NCBI RefSeq assembly: GCF_011378855.1
Contig: NZ_WTLB01000006.1
Coordinates: 1-64,000 of the forward strand
Direction of reading: 5' to 3'
DNA: 64,000 bases
DNA from: Pseudoalteromonas sp. Z1A8
GTDB lineage: Bacteria > Pseudomonadota > Gammaproteobacteria > Enterobacterales > Alteromonadaceae
A program made the translations under genes and the position numbers. Below are positions 16,942 to 25,744 of the stretch, one piece after another; the first letter of the stretch is position 1; each line of letters opens with the position of its first letter. Below the pieces are notes generated by a model. It did not search any database. It had not been told where the DNA came from and saw only the letters and a list, made by a program, of their open reading frames with translations.

Positions 16942-16991
16942 AAAGAGGTAGTGAAATTTGAGCTACGTATTTATAAATAGAGAGAAACAAA

Positions 16992-17447
16992 ATGAGCATA
17001 GCTACAAAATTGCCAAGTGCTGAAGAAATTGCATTGGCTAGACTTGGTAGTCAAGAGCTATCCGCTGTAATGGAAACAAACGGTGAAGCCCAAACTATTA
17101 ATGTTATTGATAAAAAAAGTGGCAAGTCGCATGAAGTAACTATCCCTGCAAATGCGTTAAACTTAATGATTGAAGTATTAACTCAGCTGGGGCAAGGAAA
17201 CTCTGTTAGCATCACACCAATTCATGCAGAGCTAACCACGCAAGAAGGAGCAGATCTTCTAAACGTATCTCGCCCAACTTTTATTAAACTTCTTGATTCT
17301 GGAATTATTCCTTTTACTCGTTCTGGGAATCGCAGAAAGGTGGCTTTTGCGGACGTTATGGCGCATAAAAAACACCTTGAAGAGGAAAGTCTCGCTACTC
17401 TTGCTGATTTATCTGCATTGGATCAGGAAATGGGTATGGGATATTAA
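16992..17447 (+). CDS. HTH-domain antitoxin of a PIN-toxin module
   Basis: A 151-residue protein with an excisionase-type helix-turn-helix (HTH_17) at about residues 77-125 (TTQEGADLLNVSRPTF and SGNRRKVAFADV). The N-terminal part is of unknown fold. It overlaps the downstream PIN-domain gene by one base (TAATG), the typical coupling of antitoxin and toxin. The promoter at 16892-16941 carries repeats probably bound by this HTH. By known pairs of this architecture it should neutralise the toxin and repress the operon; this is inferred from arrangement, not shown. Confidence 0.8.
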   Translation: MSIATKLPSAEEIALARLGSQELSAVMETNGEAQTINVIDKKSGKSHEVTIPANALNLMIEVLTQLGQGNSVSITPIHAELTTQEGADLLNVSRPTFIKLLDSGIIPFTRSGNRRKVAFADVMAHKKHLEEESLATLADLSALDQEMGMGY

Positions 17448-18016
17448 TGTCTTCATATACTGTAATTCTTGATGCATGTGTTATGTATCCGGCACCGCTT
17501 CGTAGCTACCTGATGTATTTAGCTTGTACTGGGCTTTACAGAGCAAGGTGGACTAATCAAATTCATGATGAATGGATTAGAAATTTAATAAAAAATAACC
17601 CAGAGCTAGACCCTGAAAAACTTAAGCGTACTAGAGAACTTATGGACAAAAGTGTTCCGGGTTGTCTGATTGAAGGCTATGAGCCATTAATTAATGGTCT
17701 TACTTTACCTGATATTGATGATAGGCATGTCGTTGCTGCTGCAATTAAAGGTCAAGCGGAATCAATTATTACTTTCAATTTAAAGGATTTCCCTAAAGAA
17801 GAGTTGGATCCATTAGAGTTGTCAGCTATTCATCCAGATGAATTTCTATGTGATATGTTCGAATTGAATGCTAGTGCATGTATAACTGCTGCCCAGCAAC
17901 AAAGAAATAGTTTAAAGAATCCCCAAATGAGCGCAGAAGAGTTTTTAGCTTGTTTACAAAAACAAAAGTTACCAAGCTTTGTTTCTAAACTGAAGCAATT
18001 TCAAGCAATTCTTTAA
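17447..18016 (+). CDS. PIN-domain toxin (putative ribonuclease)
   Basis: A 189-residue protein with a PIN domain in about residues 4-140. Acidic candidates for metal binding are D9 (VILDACV), E42 (HDEW), D91/D92 (PDIDDRHVVAAA) and D114 (FNLKDF). PIN toxins cleave RNA and inhibit translation until neutralised. It is longer than VapC (about 130 residues), with a C-terminal extension of about 50 residues, which is typical of the group paired with HTH_17 antitoxins. It is translationally coupled to the antitoxin gene. The module sits between a broken gene and a small lipoprotein, which suggests horizontal acquisition. Confidence 0.82.
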   Translation: MSSYTVILDACVMYPAPLRSYLMYLACTGLYRARWTNQIHDEWIRNLIKNNPELDPEKLKRTRELMDKSVPGCLIEGYEPLINGLTLPDIDDRHVVAAAIKGQAESIITFNLKDFPKEELDPLELSAIHPDEFLCDMFELNASACITAAQQQRNSLKNPQMSAEEFLACLQKQKLPSFVSKLKQFQAIL

Positions 18017-18281
18017 TCCCATTTAGCTAAAAGCTGCTGAGGCGGCTATGCCCTATAAATAAACGTTTAAAGAAGGAGTTAATTTAAGTCACAAGCATCA
18101 AGTAATGCTATTAGGCTGCCTTCCTCTTATTTCCAAAGTAACTCAATATTTTCAACATATTTATAGTTGGTAATAACTTACACTATTTGTTATTAATAGA
18201 AGTTCACACTATAGGGACGTTTTAGTGAAAATAAGGAAATGTCCTTTGGTAGAGCTGTTATATGCACAAGGAGTATTAGCA

Positions 18282-18563
18282 TTGTTTAATAAATTAATTC
18301 CAATTTCACTAATCGTTTTATTATCAGCATGTGGTGCAACTCACCCACCCTCATACCAAAAAGACAGAGCACCTGAAAGTAGAGATCAATATAGCGGTGT
18401 GGAAGGTATGGCTCAGTATCAAAAAGACCAAAGTCACCTTATGAGTAAAGAATTATCTGATAAATGCAAAAAAGCTAAAATTGATCTGGCTATCGCAAAA
18501 ACTAATGAAGACTCTAAAGAAATTCATAAACAAAATTCATTAATTAAGAGTACATGCGTATAA
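18282..18563 (+). CDS. Small lipoprotein of unknown function
   Basis: About 93 residues from TTG at 18282, chosen because AAGGAG (18268-18273) lies 8 bases upstream and the resulting N-terminus is a short lipoprotein signal with lipobox LSAC. A longer frame from GTG/ATG-like codons at 18225 would put 19 extra residues before the signal. The mature part is hydrophilic and charged (QYQKDQSHLMSKEL, KCKKAKIDLAIAK), with two further cysteines. No family is recognised. It follows the toxin gene by 265 bases and may be part of the same acquired islet. Confidence 0.6.
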   Translation: MFNKLIPISLIVLLSACGATHPPSYQKDRAPESRDQYSGVEGMAQYQKDQSHLMSKELSDKCKKAKIDLAIAKTNEDSKEIHKQNSLIKSTCV

Positions 18564-18622
18564 CGGTTTTATTCCGAGTAGGGTAAAGTCATTCAAGAAA
18601 ACTAAGTCTAACAAATCACAGA

Positions 18623-18639
18623 CGGCTACCTCGTAGCCG
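18623..18639. terminator. Short hairpin between convergent genes
   Basis: CGGCTAC / GTAGCCG arms with a 3-base loop, between the lipoprotein gene and the end of the Kef antiporter gene. The T run is poor, so this is a tentative terminator. Confidence 0.35.
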
Positions 18640-18688
18640 CCTATTATTTGGATCTTACTACTAAGAACTCAAACTCAACCGCCTAACA

Positions 18689-20578
18689 CTACTCAAGATG
18701 AGCATCATCAGGCTTTTTAGGTTTACTCGCTACTTCTGTTAAGCCGTCTTCGCAATCGCCGCTGTCGCAGGTGTTTAAATCGCTTTGCGCTTGTTTATCT
18801 TGTTGTAGTACGTGTTTTAAATCTTCCATGCGTTGGCGCACTGCTACGCCGTAGGTGGCGTCGTCGCCCCATAACGCAGCAAGTTGTACTACTGCAGCGC
18901 GGTCGTGGTCTCTAAACAGTTTACCTGCACGCTCTGCATCTTGCTTAGTGTTACCTAGTAACTCGAGTGCCTCTACCGCTAAGTTAATTGCTGAGTCGAC
19001 TGTTTCGCGGTTAAACGCATCTACTTTTAAATTAAGTAATTGATACGCATGGCGGCGGTCGATTGCGCGAGCAACAATTTTAAGCTGCGGGTAGTTTTTA
19101 TGGGCGAGCTTAATTATCTCAATGGTTTTATCGGGGTCGTCTATTGCCACCACTAGCATTTGTGCTGTGTGCGCGCCTGCGGCTTCAAGGAGTTCTTGGC
19201 GTGCGGCATCGCCATAAAATACGGTATTGCCAAAACGGCGCAGTAATTCTATTTGACTAGGGCTGTGATCAAGCACGGTAATTTCGTAGCCTTGCGCGTG
19301 CAGTAAGCGACCCATAATTTGCCCAAAACGTCCGTAGCCCGCAATAATTACGTGCTTAGCGGTGCTAATTTGCTCTGGCTTATCAAACTCAGGTAAAGCA
19401 CTGCTGCTGCGTTTTTGCAGTTGTTCGTAAAGCATTAATAACAGTGGGGCAATCAGCATTGATACTGCAACAACTAAGGTAACAAGACTGGTTTGCTCGG
19501 GCGTTAAAATGCTTAAGGTGGTGGTTACGCTTAAAAGTACAAAGGCAAACTCACCCCCTTGGGCAAGCGCTAAGGCAAATAATAACTGCTGTTTACTGTT
19601 AATTTTAAAGGTAACGGCAAGGGCAAATAAAATGCAGGCTTTAACTACAATGAGTAAAACCACTAAGCCTATAACGGTACTAAACTCGTTAAATAGCAGT
19701 TCAAAGTTAATTGATGCGCCAACAGTTATAAAAAACAATCCTAAAAGTAAGCCTTTAAAGGGTTCTATATCGGCTTCTAATTCGTGTCTAAATTCGCTCT
19801 CGGCAAGTACAACGCCGGCTAAAAAAGTCCCCAGCGCAGGCGATAAACCAATACTTTGCATAACCAGTGCAATAGCGACCACTAAAAACAGTGCAAAAAT
19901 AGTAAATATTTCACGCATGTGGGTTTGCGCTATATATCTAAATAACGGTGCCGATACATATTTACCGCCGGCAATAATAGCGGCAATAACCGCGACTGAT
20001 ACACATACTTGTTGCCATACAGGCCAGCTTGCAATAATCGAATCGCTAATGTCTTTTGAGCTAGTTTGCGGGGCAAATGCAAGCAGTGGCAATAGCGCTA
20101 AAATAGGAATAATGGCGATGTCTTGAAACAGCAATACAGAAAACGCGTTTTGTCCGGCTTCTTGCTTTAGCCAGCCTTTTTCTTCAAGGCTTTGCAGCAC
20201 AATAGCGGTAGAGGAGAGCGCGAGCATTAAACCAATGGCGAGTGCAGTTTGCCAGTGCATGGCAAAAAACCAATAACAAAATGCAAAAATAGCGGCGGCA
20301 GTAAGCACAACCTGTAAGCCACCGAGCCCTAAAATAGAGTGGCGAAGCTTCCATAAACGCGAAGGTTGTAGCTCAAGGCCCACTAAAAACAGCATCATTA
20401 CTACGCCAAATTCAGCGAAGTGCATTACATCGGTTTGATCGCCCACCACACCTAAGGCATAAGGGCCAATAAGTATGCCGGCAATTAAATAGCCTAACAC
20501 TGAGCCAAGGCCGACTCTTTTTGCAATAGGGACAGCGACAATGGCTGCTGCTAAGTAAATTAAAGCTATTTCTAACAC
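18689..20578 (-). CDS. Kef-type monovalent cation:proton antiporter (CPA2) with TrkA-N domain
   Basis: A 629-residue protein similar throughout to E. coli KefB/KefC. A membrane exchanger domain (about residues 1-380; GLELQPSRLW, SVLLFQDIAIIP, LAQGGEFAFVL) is followed by an NAD-binding TrkA-N/RCK domain (about 405-525; GYGRFGQIMGRLL). The C-terminal tail contains TCDSGDC, a cysteine pair that could be redox sensitive. Such systems export potassium during electrophile stress or adjust cytoplasmic pH. No KefF/KefG-like ancillary gene is adjacent. The start is GTG. Its AGGA ribosome-binding site is part of the long hairpin at 20587-20641, which may restrict translation. Confidence 0.9.
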   Translation of the reverse strand: MLEIALIYLAAAIVAVPIAKRVGLGSVLGYLIAGILIGPYALGVVGDQTDVMHFAEFGVVMMLFLVGLELQPSRLWKLRHSILGLGGLQVVLTAAAIFAFCYWFFAMHWQTALAIGLMLALSSTAIVLQSLEEKGWLKQEAGQNAFSVLLFQDIAIIPILALLPLLAFAPQTSSKDISDSIIASWPVWQQVCVSVAVIAAIIAGGKYVSAPLFRYIAQTHMREIFTIFALFLVVAIALVMQSIGLSPALGTFLAGVVLAESEFRHELEADIEPFKGLLLGLFFITVGASINFELLFNEFSTVIGLVVLLIVVKACILFALAVTFKINSKQQLLFALALAQGGEFAFVLLSVTTTLSILTPEQTSLVTLVVAVSMLIAPLLLMLYEQLQKRSSSALPEFDKPEQISTAKHVIIAGYGRFGQIMGRLLHAQGYEITVLDHSPSQIELLRRFGNTVFYGDAARQELLEAAGAHTAQMLVVAIDDPDKTIEIIKLAHKNYPQLKIVARAIDRRHAYQLLNLKVDAFNRETVDSAINLAVEALELLGNTKQDAERAGKLFRDHDRAAVVQLAALWGDDATYGVAVRQRMEDLKHVLQQDKQAQSDLNTCDSGDCEDGLTEVASKPKKPDDAHLE

Positions 20579-20586
20579 GCGTTTAT

Positions 20587-20641
20587 CCTAAGTCATTCTA
20601 TTTATGCTCAAGGTATTTGAGCATAAATAGAATGACTTAGG
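20587..20641. repeat. Perfect 25-base inverted repeat over the Kef start region
   Basis: Arms 20587-20611 and 20617-20641 are perfectly complementary with a 5-base loop. On the minus strand the transcript would form a 25-bp hairpin whose last bases include the AGGA before the GTG start at 20578. It could sequester the ribosome-binding site, act as an RNA-processing site, or be a compact mobile palindrome. Confidence 0.8.
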
Positions 20642-20702
20642 TTCTTATAAAATACAATAATTCATGTGGCTGAAAATACGTTATTTTTAGCTCATACTGT
20701 TA

Positions 20703-20966
20703 GGGCGTGTTGATCTTTGGTGGGTGAATTTGCAGCAGTATGTTTGGTTTTTAGGCAAGGCGGAGCCTATGTAGTTTGGTTATTCCCCATGAATAGGCGA
20801 TAACGCAGCATAAATACCAAACATGCGCTGCCCTTTGGGTTCTTTCTAGGGACGATTAACTCTTTGTTGCTCGGTTTTTACTTAGCCCACTAGGTTACAA
20901 ACCTCGCGCCGCGATTTAATCGCCCCTAGATTGAACAAATTTCAATCCACAAAGATCAACACGCCC
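20703..20966. mobile_element. MITE-like element with TA duplication (IS630/Tc1-mariner type)
   Basis: A 264-base element without an open frame. Its ends are inverted copies of GGGCGTGTTGATCTTTG (20703-20719 and 20950-20966), with weaker similarity continuing for about 15 more bases. It is flanked by TA on both sides (20701-20702, 20967-20968), the target duplication of IS630/Tc1-mariner transposons. The right end forms the stop codon of the adjacent gene. It is a non-autonomous element presumably moved by a transposase elsewhere in the genome. Confidence 0.75.
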
Positions 20967-21859
20967 TAATCAGCTACTCTTACAGAGCCGCTAATATTAT
21001 CGATACTTACATCTCCCGAGCCTGATTCGGTAATAGTGAGTCCTTTGGCATGATTAACACGAATGTCGCCCGAACCGTCTTCAATAGTAACGCTTGAGCC
21101 AATATGCTCAATAAGCATGTCGCCAGAATTATCATCTACATTAACAGCGCCGCTTATATTTTTAATTACTATTTCACCCGAGCCATCTTCAACGTTTAGT
21201 GTGCCGCTCACGTTACTTACGTGCATTTCGCCCGACCCATCTTCAATAATGGCATTACCACTTACGTTGTTTATATGAATGCTGCCAGAGCCGTCGGTAA
21301 GCTCTAAATTACCCGCGATGTTTTCAAGGTTTACTTCACCTGAGCCATCATCGATTGTTAGGTTTTTAGCACCGTTAATTGTTAAATCACCCGAGCCGTC
21401 TTTTACATCAATATTGCTCTGCATAGCACTTATAACCATATCGCCAGAGCCATCATCAATATCTAAATTGAGATTACTTGGCACAGTAACCACTAAATCA
21501 ATATGTGGAGATTGGCCATTGTAAAAACTAATACCATTACGGCTTTTATTTTGGGCAACAAGCTTTGCCTGTTTACCGTCTTGCTCGAGCGTTAGCTCGT
21601 ATTCGTCTTCAATGTCGGCTGTGTAAATAGTGGCATTAACACTAATGCTGGTGGCCGTTTTTGAGCCTTTTATTTCAAGGCTACCTGCACCGCTTAATAC
21701 ATTTAAGTATTCTAGATTATTGTTTGGCAGTGAAAGCTGTTTGGTTTGCTTAACTGACGCAACGCTTGGCGATATATGAAATACACAGCCACTTAATAAT
21801 AAAATACCGCCAATAAGTGAAAGTGGTTTTGTAATGCTAGATACAGTTGATGAGCTCAT
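20966..21859 (-). CDS. DGSG-repeat lipoprotein, DUF4097-like beta-helix
   Basis: A 297-residue protein with a lipoprotein signal (lipobox LSGC, Cys near residue 25). From about residue 130 to the C-terminus it consists of about nine repeats of roughly 19 residues built on a DGSG core with alternating hydrophobic residues (for example VEDGSGEIVIKNISGA). This predicts a right-handed or single-stranded beta-solenoid like DUF4097/DUF2807 auto-transporter-like adhesin domains. It should be anchored in the outer membrane or periplasm; the function is not known. Its stop codon TAG is completed by the first base of the MITE; without the insertion the reading would be TAA, so the protein is not truncated. 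Confidence 0.8.
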   Translation of the reverse strand: MSSSTVSSITKPLSLIGGILLLSGCVFHISPSVASVKQTKQLSLPNNNLEYLNVLSGAGSLEIKGSKTATSISVNATIYTADIEDEYELTLEQDGKQAKLVAQNKSRNGISFYNGQSPHIDLVVTVPSNLNLDIDDGSGDMVISAMQSNIDVKDGSGDLTINGAKNLTIDDGSGEVNLENIAGNLELTDGSGSIHINNVSGNAIIEDGSGEMHVSNVSGTLNVEDGSGEIVIKNISGAVNVDDNSGDMLIEHIGSSVTIEDGSGDIRVNHAKGLTITESGSGDVSIDNISGSVRVAD

Positions 21860-22009
21860 GTTTAGTCCTTTGGTATTTATTGTTTGTATTTATATAAACA
21901 ATATAGAGCAAAAATGAGGCCGGAATGTAAGTTGTTGTTTTATATGGGGTGATGGTTTTTTATGAAAGTTGAAATACTAATAAGTGGTTAAAATAACCAA
22001 CTATTAATG

Positions 22010-22034
22010 AAAAGGATGCGCGATGCATCCTTTT
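22010..22034 (-). terminator. Terminator of the second TonB receptor gene
   Basis: AAAAGGATGC / GCATCCTTTT arms around 5 bases, 30 bases after the receptor stop codon, with a T run on the minus strand. Confidence 0.75.
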
Positions 22035-22064
22035 ATAATTGCTCAGCTTTTATTAGGGAACTAA

Positions 22065-24596
22065 TTAAAAGCTATAAGTAATATTACCGTATAAAAAGCG
22101 CCCGTCTAATCCGTAAGGCGCATACGGTGTGTACGGGAATATTTGGCCAAAGTCAGAGTAACCAATGTTATCCACGGTTGCTTGTGGGTACTGATCGAAT
22201 AAGTTGTTTGCACCAACGGCAAATTTCCAATATTCGTCTGGGCGGTATGCCACTTCTAGGTCGGTGATCCATTTAGGGTCTAGGTATTCATCGCGATCGG
22301 CTGTTGTTGAAATATCAGCGACTTCACCGTAGCGCGTTGCACGAAGCGTAGTTTGCCATTCGTTAAAGTTCCACACTGCCGATAGGTTCCATTTGCTATC
22401 TGGTGTGCCTTCTTCAAAACGACCTACTTCACGACGCGCAAAAACAACGTAGTCTTCACCTAGTGAATTAAGCTCGCTTGGGTTGTCGTTTACGTGCGTT
22501 ACTTCGGTGTCGTTAAAGTTAGCGGCTACGTTTAAACGTAAATCACCTAAGTTGTCTAAATCTAAGTTGTAAGTAGCAACTATATCTACACCTTGCGTGC
22601 GCGAGTCGATAGCGTTGGTAAAGTAACGTACGCTTTCTGTATTTAGCTCACCGGCATTTTGTAGTATTTCTACTACTGCATCGCCTTCTAAGTTTTCAGA
22701 CAAAACAATACGGTCATCAATATCAATACGGTATGCATCAACCGTTAAGCTAAAGCTGCCTTGAGTGTAAATAAAGCCTGCTGTAACGTTTACTGACTCT
22801 TCAGCATCTAACGGCTGAGCACCTAGTGCTTGCGCTGCTGCTGAATCGGTAGGGAATAAACCAACTTCAAATGGTTGGTTGTTTTCAAGTACGGTTGATA
22901 TTTGGCGGTACGAGCTTTGCGCTAAAGATGGCGCACGGAAACCTGTGCTAATTGCACCGCGCAGCGATAGGTTTTCAGTAATGCTGTAACGCGAAGCAAG
23001 CTTAGAGGTAAACGTGTCACCAAAGTCGCTGTAATCTTCATAACGACCCGCTAAAACGACGTTCCAGTTTTCTGTTAAGTAGGTATCAAACTCAACAAAT
23101 ACTGCTACGTTATGGCGGCTTTCGTCAGTCGCACTTTCTGGTCCAAAACCAGCAAGTACTTGCGCGCCACCGGCTGCAATTGGATTGCCGTCGCTATCAA
23201 GAGCAGTGATGTAAGACGCTTCTTCGCCTTCTTCTATTTTATAGCTTTCGTGGCGGTATTCAGTACCTACGGTAAAAAATACGTCATCTGGCAAGCCAAA
23301 ATCAAGCGTGGTATTGGCCGTTGCGTTTACTAAAAACTGATCGTAAACCAATGCACCGTTGTCAAATTCGGTTGGGCTGTCTGCACCTAATGATGTATTA
23401 ATACTGTTTACAACGCCAAAACCAAAGTCGTTACGGCCGTAGTTGGTACTTACATCCCATGTCCAGTCGTTAGTTTCGCCTTGTAAGCCCAGTGCAAACG
23501 AGTAGTCTTGTACATCGGTTTCAATTTGCGGTAAAAAGCCATCTGGGTACACTTCTAAAACGTTGCGGTCGTCTTTTGCACGGCGGTAAAAACCACCTGA
23601 ATTACCTTCGCGTTTTGAGTAGCTACCAAACGAGTAAAGGTTATAGCCGTTATCTAAATCGTAACCCATGTTGTAAAACAAAGCGTAGTCTTCAAGGTCT
23701 GCTTTACCAAAACGGTGATTGTAACGATCAATAGTAAACTCGCGTGGGTCTAGGCTGCCATCATCAAGGCGGCTGTATTGTTCGCGTGGGTCAAAGCCAG
23801 AGCGTTGAGTTGAGTCGTTATCGCGGTACTCAATAGATACATTTACAAAGCCGTTATCAGATAACGAAAAGCCAGAGTTTGCACTAACAGTGCGCGTTGC
23901 GCCGTCGTTTACTTCTCTGTCGCCGCCGGTATTAAACGCAAGGTTACCGTTTGCATCTGCGTAGGTGCTTTCTAGCTGAGATACGCCAGCCATTTGAGTG
24001 TCGTATTTACCGTACGTTACGCTTACGCTACTGCCTTCTGAGGCATCTTTAAGTACAATGTTAATTACGCCAGCAATTGCGTCAGAGCCGTACTGTGCGG
24101 CCGCACCATCGCGTAGTACTTCAACACGTTTAATGGCTGAAGTTGGAATCATGTTTAAATCAACAGCTGTAGAGCCTCGGCCAACAACACCCGCTAAGTT
24201 TAATAACGCACCGGCATGGCGGCGCTTACCATTAATAAGCACTAATGTGTGATCGGGCGCTAAACCACGTAAAACAGCAGGTTTTGCATGGTCAGTACCA
24301 TCACCCATAGTCGCGCTTGGGTAGTTAAAGCTAGGTACTTGGTTTGCTAGTATTTGGCTTATTTCTAGCTGACCGGTACTTTGCATATCACCGCTGGTAA
24401 TAATATCTACAGGTACCGTACTTTCGGCAATACTGCGTAGGCTTCTGCGAGTACCGGTAACCGAAATTACTTCGATATTTTTTTCTGCTTGATTATCTTG
24501 CTCTGCGGCAACGGCCATAGAGTAAGGTGTGCTAAGTGCAGTGGTAACGGCCAAGCTAAGTGCGAGTTTATTTGCAGATAAACGCTTAAAAGTCAT
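22065..24596 (-). CDS. TonB-dependent outer-membrane receptor
   Basis: An 843-residue receptor with a signal peptide ending near SMAVAA. A TonB-box-like segment (IEVISVTGTR) is followed by the plug (DHTLVLINGKRRHAGALLN; IKRVEVLRDGAAAQYGSDAIAGVINIVLK) and a barrel ending in YGNITYSF. The plug carries the AVLRGLAPDHTLVLINGKRRH pattern common in Alteromonadales and Xanthomonadales receptors of undefined ligand. It lies next to a Fur-box operon of PepSY, DUF2271 and DUF4198 proteins, which suggests iron or another metal complex. A terminator between them shows it has its own promoter. No clear Fur box was found directly upstream. Confidence 0.9.
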   Translation of the reverse strand: MTFKRLSANKLALSLAVTTALSTPYSMAVAAEQDNQAEKNIEVISVTGTRRSLRSIAESTVPVDIITSGDMQSTGQLEISQILANQVPSFNYPSATMGDGTDHAKPAVLRGLAPDHTLVLINGKRRHAGALLNLAGVVGRGSTAVDLNMIPTSAIKRVEVLRDGAAAQYGSDAIAGVINIVLKDASEGSSVSVTYGKYDTQMAGVSQLESTYADANGNLAFNTGGDREVNDGATRTVSANSGFSLSDNGFVNVSIEYRDNDSTQRSGFDPREQYSRLDDGSLDPREFTIDRYNHRFGKADLEDYALFYNMGYDLDNGYNLYSFGSYSKREGNSGGFYRRAKDDRNVLEVYPDGFLPQIETDVQDYSFALGLQGETNDWTWDVSTNYGRNDFGFGVVNSINTSLGADSPTEFDNGALVYDQFLVNATANTTLDFGLPDDVFFTVGTEYRHESYKIEEGEEASYITALDSDGNPIAAGGAQVLAGFGPESATDESRHNVAVFVEFDTYLTENWNVVLAGRYEDYSDFGDTFTSKLASRYSITENLSLRGAISTGFRAPSLAQSSYRQISTVLENNQPFEVGLFPTDSAAAQALGAQPLDAEESVNVTAGFIYTQGSFSLTVDAYRIDIDDRIVLSENLEGDAVVEILQNAGELNTESVRYFTNAIDSRTQGVDIVATYNLDLDNLGDLRLNVAANFNDTEVTHVNDNPSELNSLGEDYVVFARREVGRFEEGTPDSKWNLSAVWNFNEWQTTLRATRYGEVADISTTADRDEYLDPKWITDLEVAYRPDEYWKFAVGANNLFDQYPQATVDNIGYSDFGQIFPYTPYAPYGLDGRFLYGNITYSF

Positions 24597-24810
24597 TAAT
24601 TGTTCCCCAAGAGCTGCTAGTCGAAAAGGAGCGCATCATATAGAAGCGGCTACCCTAGTGCAAAGATAAAAACTATCTAAGATATTCTAAGTTGTTAACA
24701 AGTGAAGCCACTGTTTACGCACGATAGAGACGTTTGGATCGTTGTAGTTGCAATCTTGTGTCGAATGGTTGCGAATTCAAGGGAATTTTAGATAAAAGTT
24801 AGTAAGACGT

Positions 24811-24838
24811 AAAAAGGCCAAGCAAATGCTTGGCCTTT
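24811..24838 (-). terminator. Terminator of the PepSY-DUF2271-DUF4198 operon
   Basis: AAAGGCCAAGCA / TGCTTGGCCTTT arms with a 2-base centre, followed by TTTTT on the minus strand, 26 bases after the DUF4198 gene. Confidence 0.88.
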
Positions 24839-24864
24839 CAATTTTTTAAATTTAGTGATTTAAA

Positions 24865-25710
24865 TTATTCAGGGGCAACTTCAAGCGTTGTAAATAATGC
24901 ATAACGTCCTGCATCTACGCCTTCTTCGTTTACTTTAACTTTATTAGAGGTTTCGATTAGGTATAGGCCTGGTTCTTTCCATGTAATTGTAAACATACCA
25001 TCTTTATCGGTTGTTACTTTTACTTCGCCACGCTCGTTACGGTAGCGTGTGTCGCCTTTTAAAATACTTACTTCAATGCCTTCACCGGCAGATTTACCAT
25101 CTTGTAGTAATTGAAAACGTGCTTGCTCACCTACAAATAAATCATTTGGATGCGTTGGACCGCTAAGCTCTAAGCCTAAACCTAACTGTGCAGGCTTTGA
25201 GGTGCCATTTCGGCTTACAAATGTATCTACTGTTGAAACAACCTTCGTTGTAGTTACATCTTTTGCATTGCTAGGTAACTCGGCTTCTGTTTTTTTACCA
25301 AATACGCGCTTGCGCTTACCTTCTTCGTTTTTGTAGAAGGTCATATACATTGGCTTTTGCGTCATGGCAATATGGTAAGTACCTTGCTCTGTTAAGCTTA
25401 CCGCTGCTGAGCTTTTACGCTTTAGGTAATAAGCACGGATAGTCTCAGATACTTTCTCACCGTTTGGCGCAAGTGCCATTAATAATGTGTCGTCGTACTC
25501 TGCGCCTTTTTCTTTTGGCTTAAAGGCTTTATCAGGTGCAAACATTTCGTTTGAAATACTTGCGTCAATCATTACGTAGTGAGCTTTATCGCCAGAAAGC
25601 GACGTGTGCGAAGGTAGTAACCAGCGTCCGTGTGCATTTGCTGAAGTTGACACTAAAGCAGATAAACTCAATGCGCCGATTAATGCAGTTTTTAATAAAT
25701 TAATTTTCAT
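24865..25710 (-). CDS. DUF4198 periplasmic protein
   Basis: A 281-residue exported protein with a signal peptide ending near ANAHG. The mature protein opens with HGRWLLPSHTSLSGD, characteristic of DUF4198 (related to the NikK/CbiK-type Ni/Co periplasmic proteins), and the C-terminal part has an Ig-like fold style (DGMFTITWKEPGLYLIET). It is the last gene of an operon with a PepSY membrane protein and a DUF2271 protein behind a Fur box. This trio often accompanies TonB receptors in marine bacteria. A role in metal handling in the periplasm is inferred from context and the N-terminal histidine. Confidence 0.85.
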   Translation of the reverse strand: MKINLLKTALIGALSLSALVSTSANAHGRWLLPSHTSLSGDKAHYVMIDASISNEMFAPDKAFKPKEKGAEYDDTLLMALAPNGEKVSETIRAYYLKRKSSAAVSLTEQGTYHIAMTQKPMYMTFYKNEEGKRKRVFGKKTEAELPSNAKDVTTTKVVSTVDTFVSRNGTSKPAQLGLGLELSGPTHPNDLFVGEQARFQLLQDGKSAGEGIEVSILKGDTRYRNERGEVKVTTDKDGMFTITWKEPGLYLIETSNKVKVNEEGVDAGRYALFTTLEVAPE

Positions 25711-25744
25711 TGTATTTCCTTAAATTTAAATGATTAAGTAGCAG

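Noticed and set aside
18564-18688. Possible integron attC-like site near TCTAACAA after the small lipoprotein gene
   Set aside because: The conserved GTTRRRY partner and the proper fold were not found; no integrase is nearby.
21063-21524. Open frames opposite the DGSG-repeat gene (SPEPSS repeats)
   Set aside because: They are the complement of the DGSG repeats, not independent genes.
24597-24864. Fur box directly before the second TonB receptor
   Set aside because: No convincing 19-base match was found in this interval.
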